DNA of 42,474 bases from an uncultured Ruminococcus sp. (GCA_947174365.1 CAMWIR010000008.1:1-42474); one strand, 5' to 3'; counted from the stretch's first letter, positions 1-8,390 are shown. Numbers and translations: made by a program. Notes: generated by a model not told the origin, from the letters alone.

Positions 1-170
1 ACACCAGGCTATTCGGCTGCAGCGTCAGATGTTTATAAGATACATAAATATAATATATTGTGAAATTGGATTTTTCGTGAACTGCAGAGAGGACGCAAAA
101 AATGTATATGTCAAATCAGGTTTAAGTTCAATTTAGTATAAACGGTGATATAAAAAATGACATTTTGTCT
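1..170. other. intergenic, no gene seen
   Basis: No open reading frame with a ribosome binding site is visible here. The stretch is AT-rich and lies downstream of the minus-strand gene that ends at 171. I see no convincing hairpin with a T-run that would end that gene. Confidence 0.5.
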
Positions 171-956
171 TCAAACCCCAAAGCAATCCACCTCGTATTT
201 TTTCAGCCCCGCAAGCATTGCATTTTTAAGCTCAAACCGTTTTGACGTATCCTCCTCACGGGAATATTTGCGAATGATCTCACAGAACACCGCCGCCTCC
301 GCATATTCAAAATTATATTCGTAAATAAACGGATTGATAATAAGTGTAGGACATATTTCAAGCATGACCTTGTCGGGTTTATAATCTTTGCTGTACTCCT
401 CAAATTTCACCGCCCGGACAAGCCTTGCGCCCTCGTATTCGTAATACTCTCCGCTTGCCGAAACATCGCCCGTTTTATTGTTAAAAATGTTGCAGCTTAC
501 TATCCTGTTTTCATCATCATAAACCGAATGCACAAGCTCCGAAAAGCTCGGTGACGGCACACCCCGCTCATTGTTCATCACAAAAAAAGTCACAAGATCT
601 TTTGCATTGTTATCATACAAATAAAACGTTATCCTGCTGCTATAGCCCGGCATGGGAAATTCCGACAAAACAAGCTTGTCTCCGTCAAAATAATAGAACG
701 TGTATTCCTTTGCCGCAGACGGAAGCTTTCCGCGCAGGGGCGAAAAAAGACATTTGTTATAGTCGACGTGCCGCAGGATATCGCCTCCGAACATATTCCT
801 GCCCGATAGGGAAAAGGAAATATCCTTGCCGTATTTCACCGTGTATTTTTCCCTGTTCCTGTAAATATCCCAATCGCAGCGTGCTGTAAAATTATCCCGT
901 ATTTTACCGAAGCTTTCATCTGCAATTTTCTTGAATTTGTTTACATCAATAAGCAT
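171..956 (-). CDS. hypothetical protein, 261 aa
   Basis: I do not recognise this family. The ORF track starts at a TTG at 974, but the ATG at 956 (MLIDVNKFKK) is better: AGAGGA sits 9 bases upstream of it. The protein is soluble-looking, rich in Tyr, Phe, Asp and Lys, with no signal peptide or membrane segment. The middle (about residues 140-190) has alternating charged/aromatic beta-hairpin-like text such as EYYEYEGARL, which loosely resembles YD/RHS-type strands, but no repeat register is clear. It is transcribed from its own promoter, divergent from the ADP-ribosylglycohydrolase gene. Real gene status rests on the promoter, RBS and the long open frame; function is unknown. Confidence 0.7.
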   Translation of the reverse strand: MLIDVNKFKKIADESFGKIRDNFTARCDWDIYRNREKYTVKYGKDISFSLSGRNMFGGDILRHVDYNKCLFSPLRGKLPSAAKEYTFYYFDGDKLVLSEFPMPGYSSRITFYLYDNNAKDLVTFFVMNNERGVPSPSFSELVHSVYDDENRIVSCNIFNNKTGDVSASGEYYEYEGARLVRAVKFEEYSKDYKPDKVMLEICPTLIINPFIYEYNFEYAEAAVFCEIIRKYSREEDTSKRFELKNAMLAGLKKYEVDCFGV

Positions 957-1010
957 TTTTATTTGTCCTCTCAATAAACTGATTTACGATCTGATTTTTT
1001 TTATGATTCC

Positions 1011-1039
1011 ATATTATCACATTTTTCAAGGCAAGTCAA
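1011..1039 (-). promoter_or_regulatory. sigma-A promoter for the hypothetical gene at 171-956
   Basis: Read on the minus strand: -35 TTGACT (1034-1039), a 17-base spacer, then -10 TAATAT (1011-1016). The start codon at 956 lies about 50 bases downstream with its RBS in between. It is back to back with the plus-strand promoter at 1072-1100. Confidence 0.7.
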
Positions 1040-1071
1040 GTACTGCAAGCTGTTTCCGATAAAGCTCATTA

Positions 1072-1100
1072 TTGACAAAGCCAAATTTTTCTGTTATAAT
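1072..1100 (+). promoter_or_regulatory. consensus sigma-A promoter for ADP-ribosylglycohydrolase
   Basis: TTGACA (1072-1077), exactly 17 bases, TATAAT (1095-1100). Both hexamers match the vegetative consensus perfectly. The predicted transcript starts about 25 bases before the ATG at 1132, so the leader is very short. Confidence 0.85.
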
Positions 1101-1131
1101 TTAGAAAATTTATTATAAAACGAGTGATTAT

Positions 1132-1956
1132 ATGTTCGGGGCATTATTCGGAGATGTAATAGGTTCATATTATGAAATTCATTGTACAAAGGATTACGAT
1201 TTTTCATTAAATAAGGAAAGCACCTTTACCGATGACAGCGTTTTAACTGCCGCCGTATGTAAAGCTATACTGGTAAACAGCAACCCCATAGAAAAAAGAC
1301 AAACGGAAAAAAGAGCAAGAGAATATGCCGCTTGGTATAAAACATTTTATTCCTATTTTCCCAATGCAGGCTACGGAAATTTATTTTCCGTGTGGGCTTC
1401 CGATCCGCGGAATATGACAAAACAGCGAAGCTACGGAAACGGTGCGGCAATGCGTGCTGTACCGATAGGATACGCCTATGATAATATTGAACAGGTCTTG
1501 CTGCAAGCTAAAGCAAGCTGTTTGTATACCCATAACAGCAAAGAAGCAATCAAAGGGGCGCAGGCTGTGGCTTCCGCTGTTTTTCTTGCAAACCGTAAAG
1601 AATCCAAAGACTCTATAAAAAAATTTATATCTCAAAGCTTCAAATATGATCTTGATTATTCCATTAAAGATATCAGACCGTTCTATAGCTTTGACAGCAG
1701 CGCAAATTACAGCGTTCCTCCCTCAATCGTTGCTTTTTTGGATTCTGATGATTATGAAAGCGCTGTACGAAATACCGTTTCTCTCGGGGGCGACGCCGAT
1801 ACAATGGCTTGTATCGCGGGCGGGATTGCAGAAGCCTTCTATGGTGAAATGCCCGAATATATCAGAAAATTTTGTTACGGTAAGCTCGATCATACAATAA
1901 AAAGTGTTGCAGCGGAATTTTGCAGAAAATATCATATTTCGCTGTATAGAAATTAA
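1132..1956 (+). CDS. ADP-ribosylglycohydrolase family protein
   Basis: A 274-aa single-domain protein of the DraG/ARH fold, which removes ADP-ribose from modified proteins or nucleic acid using a binuclear Mg site. Visible family marks are the N-terminal GALFGDVIGS, the metal-binding TDDS at residues 33-36, YGNGAAMR at about 101-108, and the C-terminal GGDADTMA at about 219-226 (GGDTDT in many relatives; here Ala replaces Thr). Length is usual for the family. The RBS is weak (GAGTG), but a perfect sigma-A promoter lies immediately upstream. The target is not predictable from sequence. The gene ends 3 bp from the stop of a convergent Nudix hydrolase gene, another enzyme type that often handles ADP-ribose derivatives; a functional link is only inference. 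Confidence 0.88.
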   Translation: MFGALFGDVIGSYYEIHCTKDYDFSLNKESTFTDDSVLTAAVCKAILVNSNPIEKRQTEKRAREYAAWYKTFYSYFPNAGYGNLFSVWASDPRNMTKQRSYGNGAAMRAVPIGYAYDNIEQVLLQAKASCLYTHNSKEAIKGAQAVASAVFLANRKESKDSIKKFISQSFKYDLDYSIKDIRPFYSFDSSANYSVPPSIVAFLDSDDYESAVRNTVSLGGDADTMACIAGGIAEAFYGEMPEYIRKFCYGKLDHTIKSVAAEFCRKYHISLYRN

Positions 1957-1959
1957 TGG

Positions 1960-2415
1960 TCAGACCCCAAAGATCGCATAACTGTTTTCGTCTGCCGATA
2001 TGGGGATATAATCGCTTTTATCGAGCACCGGCAAACCGTTTATATAAGCCTTTAAAATTTCCCTGCTCATGTTGGTGATGTCCGCCCGGCCTACAGCCTC
2101 ACGGGGGTCAATGAGCAGCACCTCGCTGTTCTCATATCCGTCGGATACGGGCGTTCCCGAAATATATTCCATTTTAAAAACCACGCACCACTGACAGGGC
2201 TTGAACTGCACTGCCGCTACAGACTTTGCCCTTGCAGTCACCTTTGTTTCCTCAAATATTTCCCTCTCCGCCGCAGCGGTAGGCAGTTCATTTTCCCTGA
2301 CAAATCCTCCCGGCAGCAATATCCTGTCCTTTGCCGTGCCGTAGGTGTGCCGCACCAAAAGCACCTTTCCTTCTATCTCTACAATTCCGCAGACGGTGTA
2401 ATATTTGTTGTTCAT
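1960..2415 (-). CDS. Nudix hydrolase
   Basis: A 151-aa Nudix protein starting at the ATG at 2415 (MNNKYYTVCG), preceded by AAAAGGAGG. The track ORF extends to 2772 only because the frame stays open inside the upstream MATE gene. The Nudix box is readable at residues 37-60: G-x5-E-x7-RE-x2-EE, as GFVRENE followed by REIFEETKV; the usual EExGU glycine is replaced by Lys, so the box is slightly divergent. Members hydrolyse nucleoside diphosphates linked to another group (ADP-ribose, NADH, NTPs); the substrate cannot be assigned. Its start overlaps the MATE stop by 4 bp (ATGA), so the two genes are translationally coupled. Confidence 0.87.
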   Translation of the reverse strand: MNNKYYTVCGIVEIEGKVLLVRHTYGTAKDRILLPGGFVRENELPTAAAEREIFEETKVTARAKSVAAVQFKPCQWCVVFKMEYISGTPVSDGYENSEVLLIDPREAVGRADITNMSREILKAYINGLPVLDKSDYIPISADENSYAIFGV

Positions 2416-3788
2416 ATCTCTGCGCCTCCTTTTCTTAAAATTTTTCTGCCGTATATCATATAATACCCCAACCCCGCCATATCCGCCAGCGCCCACCCAA
2501 TGGGCACAGCCCACCATATCCCCAAAACGCCCACAGCAGGGATTGCCGATAATATGTAAGCCAGCGCCACCCTTGTCCCAAGGGAAATTACCGTGAGTAT
2601 CACCGACATCATAGGTCTCCCCACTCCCCTGTACAGCCCGTACAGCAAAAACAGGCAGCCTATGCCGCAGTAAAACGCACCCTCGATATGCAGGTATCTT
2701 ACCCCCTCCGATATGATCTTTGTTTCCTCGCCGCTTACAAATATTTCCATAAGCTGACGTGAGAATATCCACACGGCAGCCGAAATTATCAGGCAGAAAA
2801 TTACCGATATCATAAGGGCTGCCTTGAAGCCCTCTCTTATCCGTTCCCTTTTTTTTGCCCCGAAATTCTGTGCGGTAAAGGTGGAAAATGCATTGCCGAA
2901 ATCCTGGGCGGGACTGTAGGCAAAGGCGTCTATCTTTACCGCCGCCGCAAACGCCGTCATCACAACTCCCCCGAAGCTGTTCACCACTCCCTGCACCATT
3001 AATATACCCAGATTCATTACCGACTGCTGCACGCAGGTAAGCAGGGAAAACCCCGCAATTTCCTTTACGGAATTTATGCTCAAAGCCTCCCCTATTCTAA
3101 ACTCGCTTTTGTCGAATTTAAGGTAGGGTACTTTTATAAATGCATACACCGTTATCCCCGCTGCCGAAATGTACTGGGCAATGACCGTAGCTGTTGCCGC
3201 ACCTTGAACTCCATAGGGAATAACGACCACAAACAAAATATCCAGTCCTATATTAAGCAGTGCGGAAACCGCCAGAAATATCAGCGGCACTGCCGAATTT
3301 CCCACCGCCCGCAAAAGGCAGGCGAAAAAATTGTAAATGAACACAGCAAATATACCGCAGAAAATAATTTCCAGATAATCCCTCATAAAAACCCATATTT
3401 CTTCGGGCACATTCATAAATCCACCGATCCTGTTAAGCAGCAGAAAAGCCGCACCGTTAATAAGCACAGTCAGCAGGAAAATCAGAATAAAGGAAGCGAC
3501 AATACCCTTTTGCAGTTCCTTGATGTCGTTATCTCCGAAGCGAATGGAAAAAAATGCCCCGCTGCCCATACAAAGCCCCAGCAGAATAGAGGTGAGAAAG
3601 GTCATAAGCGTAAACGCAGAACCTACCGCAGCCAAAGGGTCTGCCCCAAGCACACGCCCCACAATGAGCGTGTCCGCAATGTTGTAGCACTGCTGAAGCA
3701 GGTTGCCTATCACCATAGGCAGCGTGAATCGCAGCAGAGATCTTATAATAGGCCCGTTTATCATATCCGTTTGCATATTCTTTCCCAT
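2412..3788 (-). CDS. MATE family efflux transporter
   Basis: A 458-aa integral membrane protein of the MATE (MatE/NorM-DinF) family, exporting drugs or other organic cations in exchange for Na+ or H+. The N-terminal INGPIIRSLLRFTLPMVIGN and the following QQCYNIADTLIVGRVLG are typical of the Clostridial MATE group; twelve hydrophobic segments can be followed in two halves. The track start at 3800 is a GTG; I prefer the ATG at 3788 (MGKNMQTDM) because GGAG lies 11 bases before it and overlaps the GTG. It is the first gene of a two-gene operon with the Nudix hydrolase and has its own sigma-A promoter. Substrate unknown. Confidence 0.9.
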   Translation of the reverse strand: MGKNMQTDMINGPIIRSLLRFTLPMVIGNLLQQCYNIADTLIVGRVLGADPLAAVGSAFTLMTFLTSILLGLCMGSGAFFSIRFGDNDIKELQKGIVASFILIFLLTVLINGAAFLLLNRIGGFMNVPEEIWVFMRDYLEIIFCGIFAVFIYNFFACLLRAVGNSAVPLIFLAVSALLNIGLDILFVVVIPYGVQGAATATVIAQYISAAGITVYAFIKVPYLKFDKSEFRIGEALSINSVKEIAGFSLLTCVQQSVMNLGILMVQGVVNSFGGVVMTAFAAAVKIDAFAYSPAQDFGNAFSTFTAQNFGAKKRERIREGFKAALMISVIFCLIISAAVWIFSRQLMEIFVSGEETKIISEGVRYLHIEGAFYCGIGCLFLLYGLYRGVGRPMMSVILTVISLGTRVALAYILSAIPAVGVLGIWWAVPIGWALADMAGLGYYMIYGRKILRKGGAEI

Positions 3789-3821
3789 TGAAAAGTTCAC
3801 TCCGAATTTTTGTTTGACTTT

Positions 3822-3850
3822 ATTATACCATTTTATGTGGAATTTTGCAA
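3822..3850 (-). promoter_or_regulatory. sigma-A promoter for the MATE-Nudix operon
   Basis: Minus strand: -35 TTGCAA (3845-3850), 17-base spacer, -10 TATAAT (3822-3827). The start codon lies about 35 bases further on. Confidence 0.75.
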
Positions 3851-4040
3851 CAGCCCTTTTGGTGGATAAAGCACAGCCGCAATAAATATGAGGCAGGATT
3901 TTTGGCCATGCCTTCGAACACGCTTGTTCATTATTTGTTATTATAGATTATGATTTAATTTAACAAATCCTCCCCAACATTCCGCATAAAAACCGCCACT
4001 ATATATACAGAACGTTCGATAAAGCGAAGGAGTCCTTCAA

Positions 4041-5675
4041 ATGAAACTTACAGGAGAAATAATAACCCGTTACTCGCAGAAGATATACGGCTTTGCCTTT
4101 GACAAGCTCTGTGACCCCGACAGGGCGGAGGAGCTTTCCCAGGAAATTATTCTGGAGCTGCTCAAATCCGCAGCAAGAGGGCAGGAAGTTGATAACCCCG
4201 ACGGCTATGTTTACACCGTCTGCCGCTATGCCTTTGCAAAAAGCCTGCGAAAAAAATACCGCAGCAGGGAAATTTCCGTAGAAGATCACGTGAGCGGGGA
4301 TAACCCTATCCCGTCTAACGAAAACATCGAGGAAAACACCGAGCAAAAGCTGCTGACGGCAAGACTCATGCGGGAAATCACCCGCCTTTCCAGAAACCAC
4401 AGGCAGGTCACGGTCATGTTTTACTTTGACAATATCCCCGGTGAGGAAATTGCAAGGCGGCTGGGTATTCCCCATTCCACTGTAAGATATTATCTCGGCG
4501 AGTCACGGAAAAAGCTCAGGGAGGGCATTGATATGAGTGAGAATTTGAATTTTGATATTATTAAAATAGCCGCAGGGCACGACGGCAATGTTATCGATAT
4601 GAAAATGCACGGTCTGGCGGACAATCCGCTGGTTGCGGGCATAGTTGCGGCGTGCTGCGAAAAGCCTCTGACGGTAGAGGAAATTTCCCGTGCCATAGGC
4701 GTGGGGGCTGCTTATCTGGAATATTATCTTGATGACCTTACGGGTATGGACTATATGAAAAAAGTCGGCAATAAGTATGTTACCAACTTCTACCTGCGCA
4801 CCCCGGAAAGTATGGTAAAGTCTGAGAATTACAGCTATGTAAATGCTGCTGCCCCTGCAGTTACCGCCCTTGACGCTTTGCAAAGCCGTATGGACGATAT
4901 TCTTGCCATTGGCTTTATGGGCAGCGACCTTGACAGGGACAGCCTTACATGGATGTTTTACGGCGACCTTATAAAAACTCTGATAAGTTCGGCATATACC
5001 TATCCTTTGGATAAGGGCAGAAAATACCATGATATGCCGAATCCTCTGCGGGCGGACGGCAGCGCTCACTGGGTATGGGCGGCAATAAACAGCAAGCCCC
5101 GGAATCCCGTTTCCACAGCGGAGGGCTTCGATGAATATTCCGAATCCTGTCTGTCCTTTAACGGCGTAAAGACACGCTCCGCAGATGACAAAATATTCTC
5201 TCTGCAATTCGATTTCGGCACGGGCTGGCGTGAATTTAACGGCGAGGAGCTGTCGGCGCTGGGCAGGATAAGGGAACTTATCCTCTCGGGCGCAGAGCCT
5301 ACTGAGTATGACAAATTCATAATCGCCAATATGTCAAAGAACGGCTATGTGACGGTAAGCGGAGGCAAAATGCGCCTGAATCTCCCCTACATGGCCGCAG
5401 AGGAATACAAGAAATACCGTGACATTATCGAGGATATATGCGAAGAACTGGGCAGGGATTTCCTGCTGGAATATATCAAAGGCTCGGGTCGGCTGACGGA
5501 ATCGGATATTCCCGCTTATCTTGATGAGGATATGCGTTTTTACTACAAATACAGCAATGTAAAGATCAGGGAGTTCTTCCAGATCATTAAATATAAGGGG
5601 CTGTTGTCCCTGCCCGAAAACCTCGAAAATTCGGCATTCTGTACGCTGGTTTATGAACAAAAAGCAAAAGGTTAA
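4041..5675 (+). CDS. ECF-like RNA polymerase sigma factor with large C-terminal extension
   Basis: A 544-aa protein. Residues about 5-75 look like sigma region 2 (AEELSQEIILELL, then GYVYTVCRYAFAKSLRKKYR). Residues about 104-163 look like sigma region 4 with a helix-turn-helix (PGEEIARRLGIPHSTVRYYL). After residue 165, where an ordinary ECF factor would end, the same frame continues for ~380 residues. Residues about 195-250 resemble a second winged helix (PLTVEEISRAIGVGAAYLEYYLDD); the rest matches nothing I recognise and has no membrane segment. The start has AAGGAG 8-9 bases upstream. No anti-sigma gene is adjacent, so the extension could be the regulatory part, as in known ECF groups with C-terminal extensions (inference). 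A hairpin terminator follows. Target genes are unknown. Confidence 0.82.
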   Translation: MKLTGEIITRYSQKIYGFAFDKLCDPDRAEELSQEIILELLKSAARGQEVDNPDGYVYTVCRYAFAKSLRKKYRSREISVEDHVSGDNPIPSNENIEENTEQKLLTARLMREITRLSRNHRQVTVMFYFDNIPGEEIARRLGIPHSTVRYYLGESRKKLREGIDMSENLNFDIIKIAAGHDGNVIDMKMHGLADNPLVAGIVAACCEKPLTVEEISRAIGVGAAYLEYYLDDLTGMDYMKKVGNKYVTNFYLRTPESMVKSENYSYVNAAAPAVTALDALQSRMDDILAIGFMGSDLDRDSLTWMFYGDLIKTLISSAYTYPLDKGRKYHDMPNPLRADGSAHWVWAAINSKPRNPVSTAEGFDEYSESCLSFNGVKTRSADDKIFSLQFDFGTGWREFNGEELSALGRIRELILSGAEPTEYDKFIIANMSKNGYVTVSGGKMRLNLPYMAAEEYKKYRDIIEDICEELGRDFLLEYIKGSGRLTESDIPAYLDEDMRFYYKYSNVKIREFFQIIKYKGLLSLPENLENSAFCTLVYEQKAKG

Positions 5676-5815
5676 GAGGCAGGAAGTGAGATAACGGCAG
5701 GTGTTTATTTGCGGATGATGCTAACGTTGCTAACGCAGCCGCAAAATCTGTGAAAAAATGCGCCGGGCGGGCAAATCGTCCGGCGTATTTTCTGCTTCTT
5801 GCTTCCTGCCCCGGC
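5673..5815. repeat. heptad repeat pair after the ECF gene
   Basis: A purine-rich stretch AAGAGGCAGGAAG follows the stop at once, and a pyrimidine-rich stretch CTTCTTGCTTCCTGCC lies at about 5795-5811, with the terminator hairpin between. It is a degenerate member of the GAGGCAA/TTGCCTC family described in the findings. Confidence 0.5.
5758..5791 (+). terminator. rho-independent terminator after the ECF sigma gene
   Basis: Stem CGCCGG/CCGGCG (5761-5766 with 5780-5785), extended outward by three more pairs including one G-T, loop of about 13 bases, followed by TATTTT. The T-run is short, so efficiency is uncertain. Confidence 0.55.
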
Positions 5816-6036
5816 AGGCACGGCAGGCAAAAGTTACAATTGAAACCATTCTGTAACTATTATGTTGTTTATACATTTTGTAAAATTTGGGAATTTTATT
5901 TGATTTTGTAAGAAGTTACAAAAAAAATCAAGAAAGTGTAAACAAATGCCCAAATTTGTTTTGAAAGAAGTGTTTTTAAAGGGGTAAAATATTTTGATTT
6001 TCGTCAAAGTGTACAAAAACGGGTGAAAAAATTTTT

Positions 6037-6065
6037 TTGACAGAGCGGAAAAATTACGGTATAAT
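6037..6065 (+). promoter_or_regulatory. perfect consensus sigma-A promoter for the G5/3D gene
   Basis: TTGACA (6037-6042), 17 bases, TATAAT (6060-6065). The ATG is at 6248, so the untranslated leader is about 175 bases, long enough for post-transcriptional control. Apart from a small CGGAAA/TTTCCG hairpin near 6146-6168, I recognise no riboswitch class in it; the preceding 5816-6036 is AT-rich with no gene. Confidence 0.85.
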
Positions 6066-6247
6066 TACAAAAGTGATTTAATATGGATTGTGTTTGTAAC
6101 CAATTTGTAATAATTTAAACTTTAAAGAACGTTGCCCGCAGTGCGGAAAATGAATTAAACTTTCCGTAAAAGCGAGGGTTGAAGAAATGCAAATGAGATT
6201 TGATAAATCCCTGTAAATAGCGTTTCGGATAGGAGCACGGAAGAAAT

Positions 6248-7648
6248 ATGGCTGAATTTATGAGTACCGGAATAAGGGCGAACCGTCCGGCAAACAGAAT
6301 AAAGAAACACATATCCCGTGCGGCAGCGGTGCTTGCGGGGATAGGGGTATTTACGGGAGCGGTTGTTTTCTGCATAAGCTCGTCCAACGAGATTACGATT
6401 ACCGAAGAGGCAATGGACGCGGATATTCCTGTAGAGATGACCGATGCGGAGATCCCCGAGGAAACGGAAGAGACTATGGAGATAGTCAGCAGAACTTTTG
6501 CAAGGGCTGCGGGCGATTATATGGAGATAACCGTTGAGGCGGACGGCAGGAGCATAGTGGTGGCGGCAGCCCCCGGCAGCACTGCGGAGGAAGTTCTCGA
6601 AAAAGCGGGACTGAGCCTGGGCGATGACGATGTTATGGACATTGAGCCGGGCGAGGTGCTCAGCGGCAACAGGGTCATTACTCTGAGCCGTGTGGAATAT
6701 GTTGAAAAGACCTACAGGCGTGAATATGAGCTGGACACCGAGTACCGCGAGGATGACAGCCTTCCCAGAGGGGACAGCAAGGTAGTTACCGACGGGGAAA
6801 AGGGCGAGATGATCGTTAAGGTACGTTCCAAAATGGTGAACGGAGAAAAGGTTGACAGCGAGATAATAAGCAAGGAAATTACCGTTAAGGCAGTGCGCCC
6901 TGTGGTTGCCATGGGCACGCTGGAGGTGGACGAATACAGCTATGCTGCTGCCGACCCCGAGGAGCGTGAGCCCGAAGAGGAACGCATTTACGCCAAGGAT
7001 AATTCCGATTCGGATAAATATGACACTGATTCCTATGAGCAGAGACTCGAAGAAGAGGATATTACCGTGACAACTGCTCCCGAGGAAGAGGATATAACGG
7101 TATCGGAGACGGCTGTTAATTCCGACAAGATACTGGAGCCTGTGTATTCCGTATGGACAAAGCCCGAGGAACCGGAGGTTCCCGAGGATATATATGAGGA
7201 TCCCGAACCTGTGGTGACCGAAGCTCCCGAAAAGGAAACGGTGGACGGTATGGCTGTTGTTGAGGGCAGCGAGGGCATTTGCCTGGACGGCAGCAAGCCT
7301 GTATCGAGATTTGCTCCCGAGGGCGTCAAGCTCGACGAGAACGGCATTCCCGTGAACTATAAGGAAATTCACAGAGGCGAATCCTGCGCATACACTGCGG
7401 AGGAGGGCGCGCTGATGTCCACCGGTAAAGAAGTTTTCCAGGGATATGTGGCAGTTGATCCCGACATTATCCCCTATGGCTCCAAGCTTTACATAATTGC
7501 CGATGACGGCGCTGTTTACGGTTATGCCGTGGCTGCGGACACGGGTTATTCCGTCGGCGAGGGTCACATTATAGTTGACCTGTTTATGGCAAGCCATGAT
7601 GATTGCGTTCAGTGGGGACGCAGGAATGTGACCATTTATGTGCTGTAA
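6248..7648 (+). CDS. YabE-like cell wall protein: DUF348, G5 and 3D domains
   Basis: 466 aa. A single membrane segment at about residues 25-43 (RAAAVLAGIGVFTGAVVFC) anchors or secretes it. Residues about 91-148 form a DUF348-type ubiquitin-like domain, about 150-223 a G5 domain, then a long acidic linker rich in Glu, Pro and Val with repeated EEEDITV. The C-terminal ~70 residues are a 3D domain, with its three aspartates in AVDPDIIPYG, AADTG and VDLFM, the fold used by lytic transglycosylase-like peptidoglycan hydrolases and Rpf/YabE/YocH proteins. It likely remodels peptidoglycan at the cell surface. It stands alone with its own promoter and a strong terminator, directly before the flagellar operon. 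Start supported by a weak purine stretch (CGGAAGAA). Confidence 0.85.
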   Translation: MAEFMSTGIRANRPANRIKKHISRAAAVLAGIGVFTGAVVFCISSSNEITITEEAMDADIPVEMTDAEIPEETEETMEIVSRTFARAAGDYMEITVEADGRSIVVAAAPGSTAEEVLEKAGLSLGDDDVMDIEPGEVLSGNRVITLSRVEYVEKTYRREYELDTEYREDDSLPRGDSKVVTDGEKGEMIVKVRSKMVNGEKVDSEIISKEITVKAVRPVVAMGTLEVDEYSYAAADPEEREPEEERIYAKDNSDSDKYDTDSYEQRLEEEDITVTTAPEEEDITVSETAVNSDKILEPVYSVWTKPEEPEVPEDIYEDPEPVVTEAPEKETVDGMAVVEGSEGICLDGSKPVSRFAPEGVKLDENGIPVNYKEIHRGESCAYTAEEGALMSTGKEVFQGYVAVDPDIIPYGSKLYIIADDGAVYGYAVAADTGYSVGEGHIIVDLFMASHDDCVQWGRRNVTIYVL

Positions 7649-7682
7649 GAGGCAAGAGGTTGAGAAGCAAGAGTCAAGAGAG
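7647..7682 (+). repeat. purine heptad repeats after the G5/3D gene
   Basis: Immediately after the TAA: AAGAGGC AAGAGGT TGAGAAG CAAGAGT CAAGAG, a degenerate 7-base periodic run. Same family as the other junction repeats. Confidence 0.7.
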
Positions 7683-7714
7683 TGTGCTTCTTTCTGAAAT
7701 TTGAATAACTGTTC

Positions 7715-7759
7715 TGACCGGCGGTCTTTGAGCTTTAAGGACTGTCGGTCATGTTTTTT
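7715..7759 (+). terminator. rho-independent terminator after the G5/3D gene
   Basis: TGACCGGCGGTC (7715-7726) pairs with GACTGTCGGTCA (7740-7751) over 12 positions with two G-T wobbles, followed by TGTTTTTTG. This separates the cell wall gene from the flagellar operon. Confidence 0.85.
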
Positions 7760-8218
7760 GACGTTTTAGCCTAATTACTTGTAGTTCATATTAAGATAAT
7801 TATACTATTTGTATTAAATGTGACGTTTTGTTTTTTATGTTTATAAGGATTTGTTTGCGGAAATATGTATTTTACAAATAGTTGATTTTTTTGGTAAACT
7901 ACTGTTTGTATTGGGAATTGTTTTCTTTTCAGGTAAAGTCAGGAAAATTACAAATGGGCATATATTATTAAAATATACTTATAGTATTAAAACCGGCTTT
8001 TGCTGAGGAAGCTTTGCAGAGGTAAATTCTGGATTATACAATATGTTAATACAAAATGAATTATACTTAAAGTAATTAATGTTATTTATTACCAAATATT
8101 ACATTGAGGTTTGTACAAAACATTAATCAATATTTTGGAAAATATGAATTTTGGGAAAAATGGACATTTTTCAACCGAAAAATTCGGCAAATATTTTAGA
8201 ATTATTTTTTTTAAGCCA
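7760..8218. other. long AT-rich non-coding region upstream of the flagellar operon
   Basis: No ORF with an RBS on either strand. Very AT-rich, with scattered direct fragments such as ATTAAT and a 13-base palindrome CCGAA-AAA-TTCGG at 8175-8187 about 30 bases before the -35 box. It probably holds upstream regulatory sequence for flgB; no known binding motif recognised. Confidence 0.5.
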
Positions 8219-8247
8219 TTGTTTTTTTTTGAGTTTGGTGTTATAAT
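8219..8247 (+). promoter_or_regulatory. candidate sigma-A promoter of the flagellar superoperon
   Basis: TTGTTT (8219-8224), 17 bases, TATAAT (8242-8247). Predicted start near 8254, giving a ~137-base leader to flgB. A second TATAAT lies at 8268-8273 but has no good -35. No sigma-28 type -10 (GCCGATAA) was found here, so the operon seems to be under vegetative sigma control. Confidence 0.65.
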
Positions 8248-8248
8248 T

Positions 8249-8296
8249 AATATAGGTATAAGTGTGTTATAATGTTCGTATTAATACCTGAATATT
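8249..8296 (+). promoter_or_regulatory. inverted repeat at the flagellar operon transcription start
   Basis: AATATAGGTAT (8249-8259) pairs with ATACCT-GA-ATATT (8284-8296), 11 pairs with a two-base bulge. It overlaps the predicted start point and encloses the second TATAAT. It could be an operator or a 5' stem of the mRNA; which is not decidable from sequence. Confidence 0.45.
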
Positions 8297-8390
8297 CCAA
8301 TATGGGCTGCTTTACGGCTTTAGCAGGCAAGTGTATGCGGCTTGCTGTGCTGTTTCGCTGTAGGGATATGACCCGAAAGGAGAATTACAT

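Noticed and set aside
171-1970. Shared C-terminal FGV and similar 3' bases in the hypothetical gene and the Nudix gene
   Set aside because: The match is only about 10 bases and easily arises by chance; no wider homology is seen.
2416-2772. N-terminal extension of the Nudix ORF (track start 2772)
   Set aside because: It overlaps the MATE coding sequence in another frame and lacks Nudix similarity; the ATG at 2415 has a strong RBS.
3915-3930. LexA/SOS box-like CGAAC...GTTCA before the ECF gene
   Set aside because: The spacing is 6 bases instead of 4, so it does not match the Gram-positive LexA box CGAAC-N4-GTTCG; no SOS gene follows.
8290-8390. c-di-GMP-I riboswitch in the flgB leader
   Set aside because: The conserved GEMM tetraloop/receptor and core sequences are not present; only small unrelated stems are seen.
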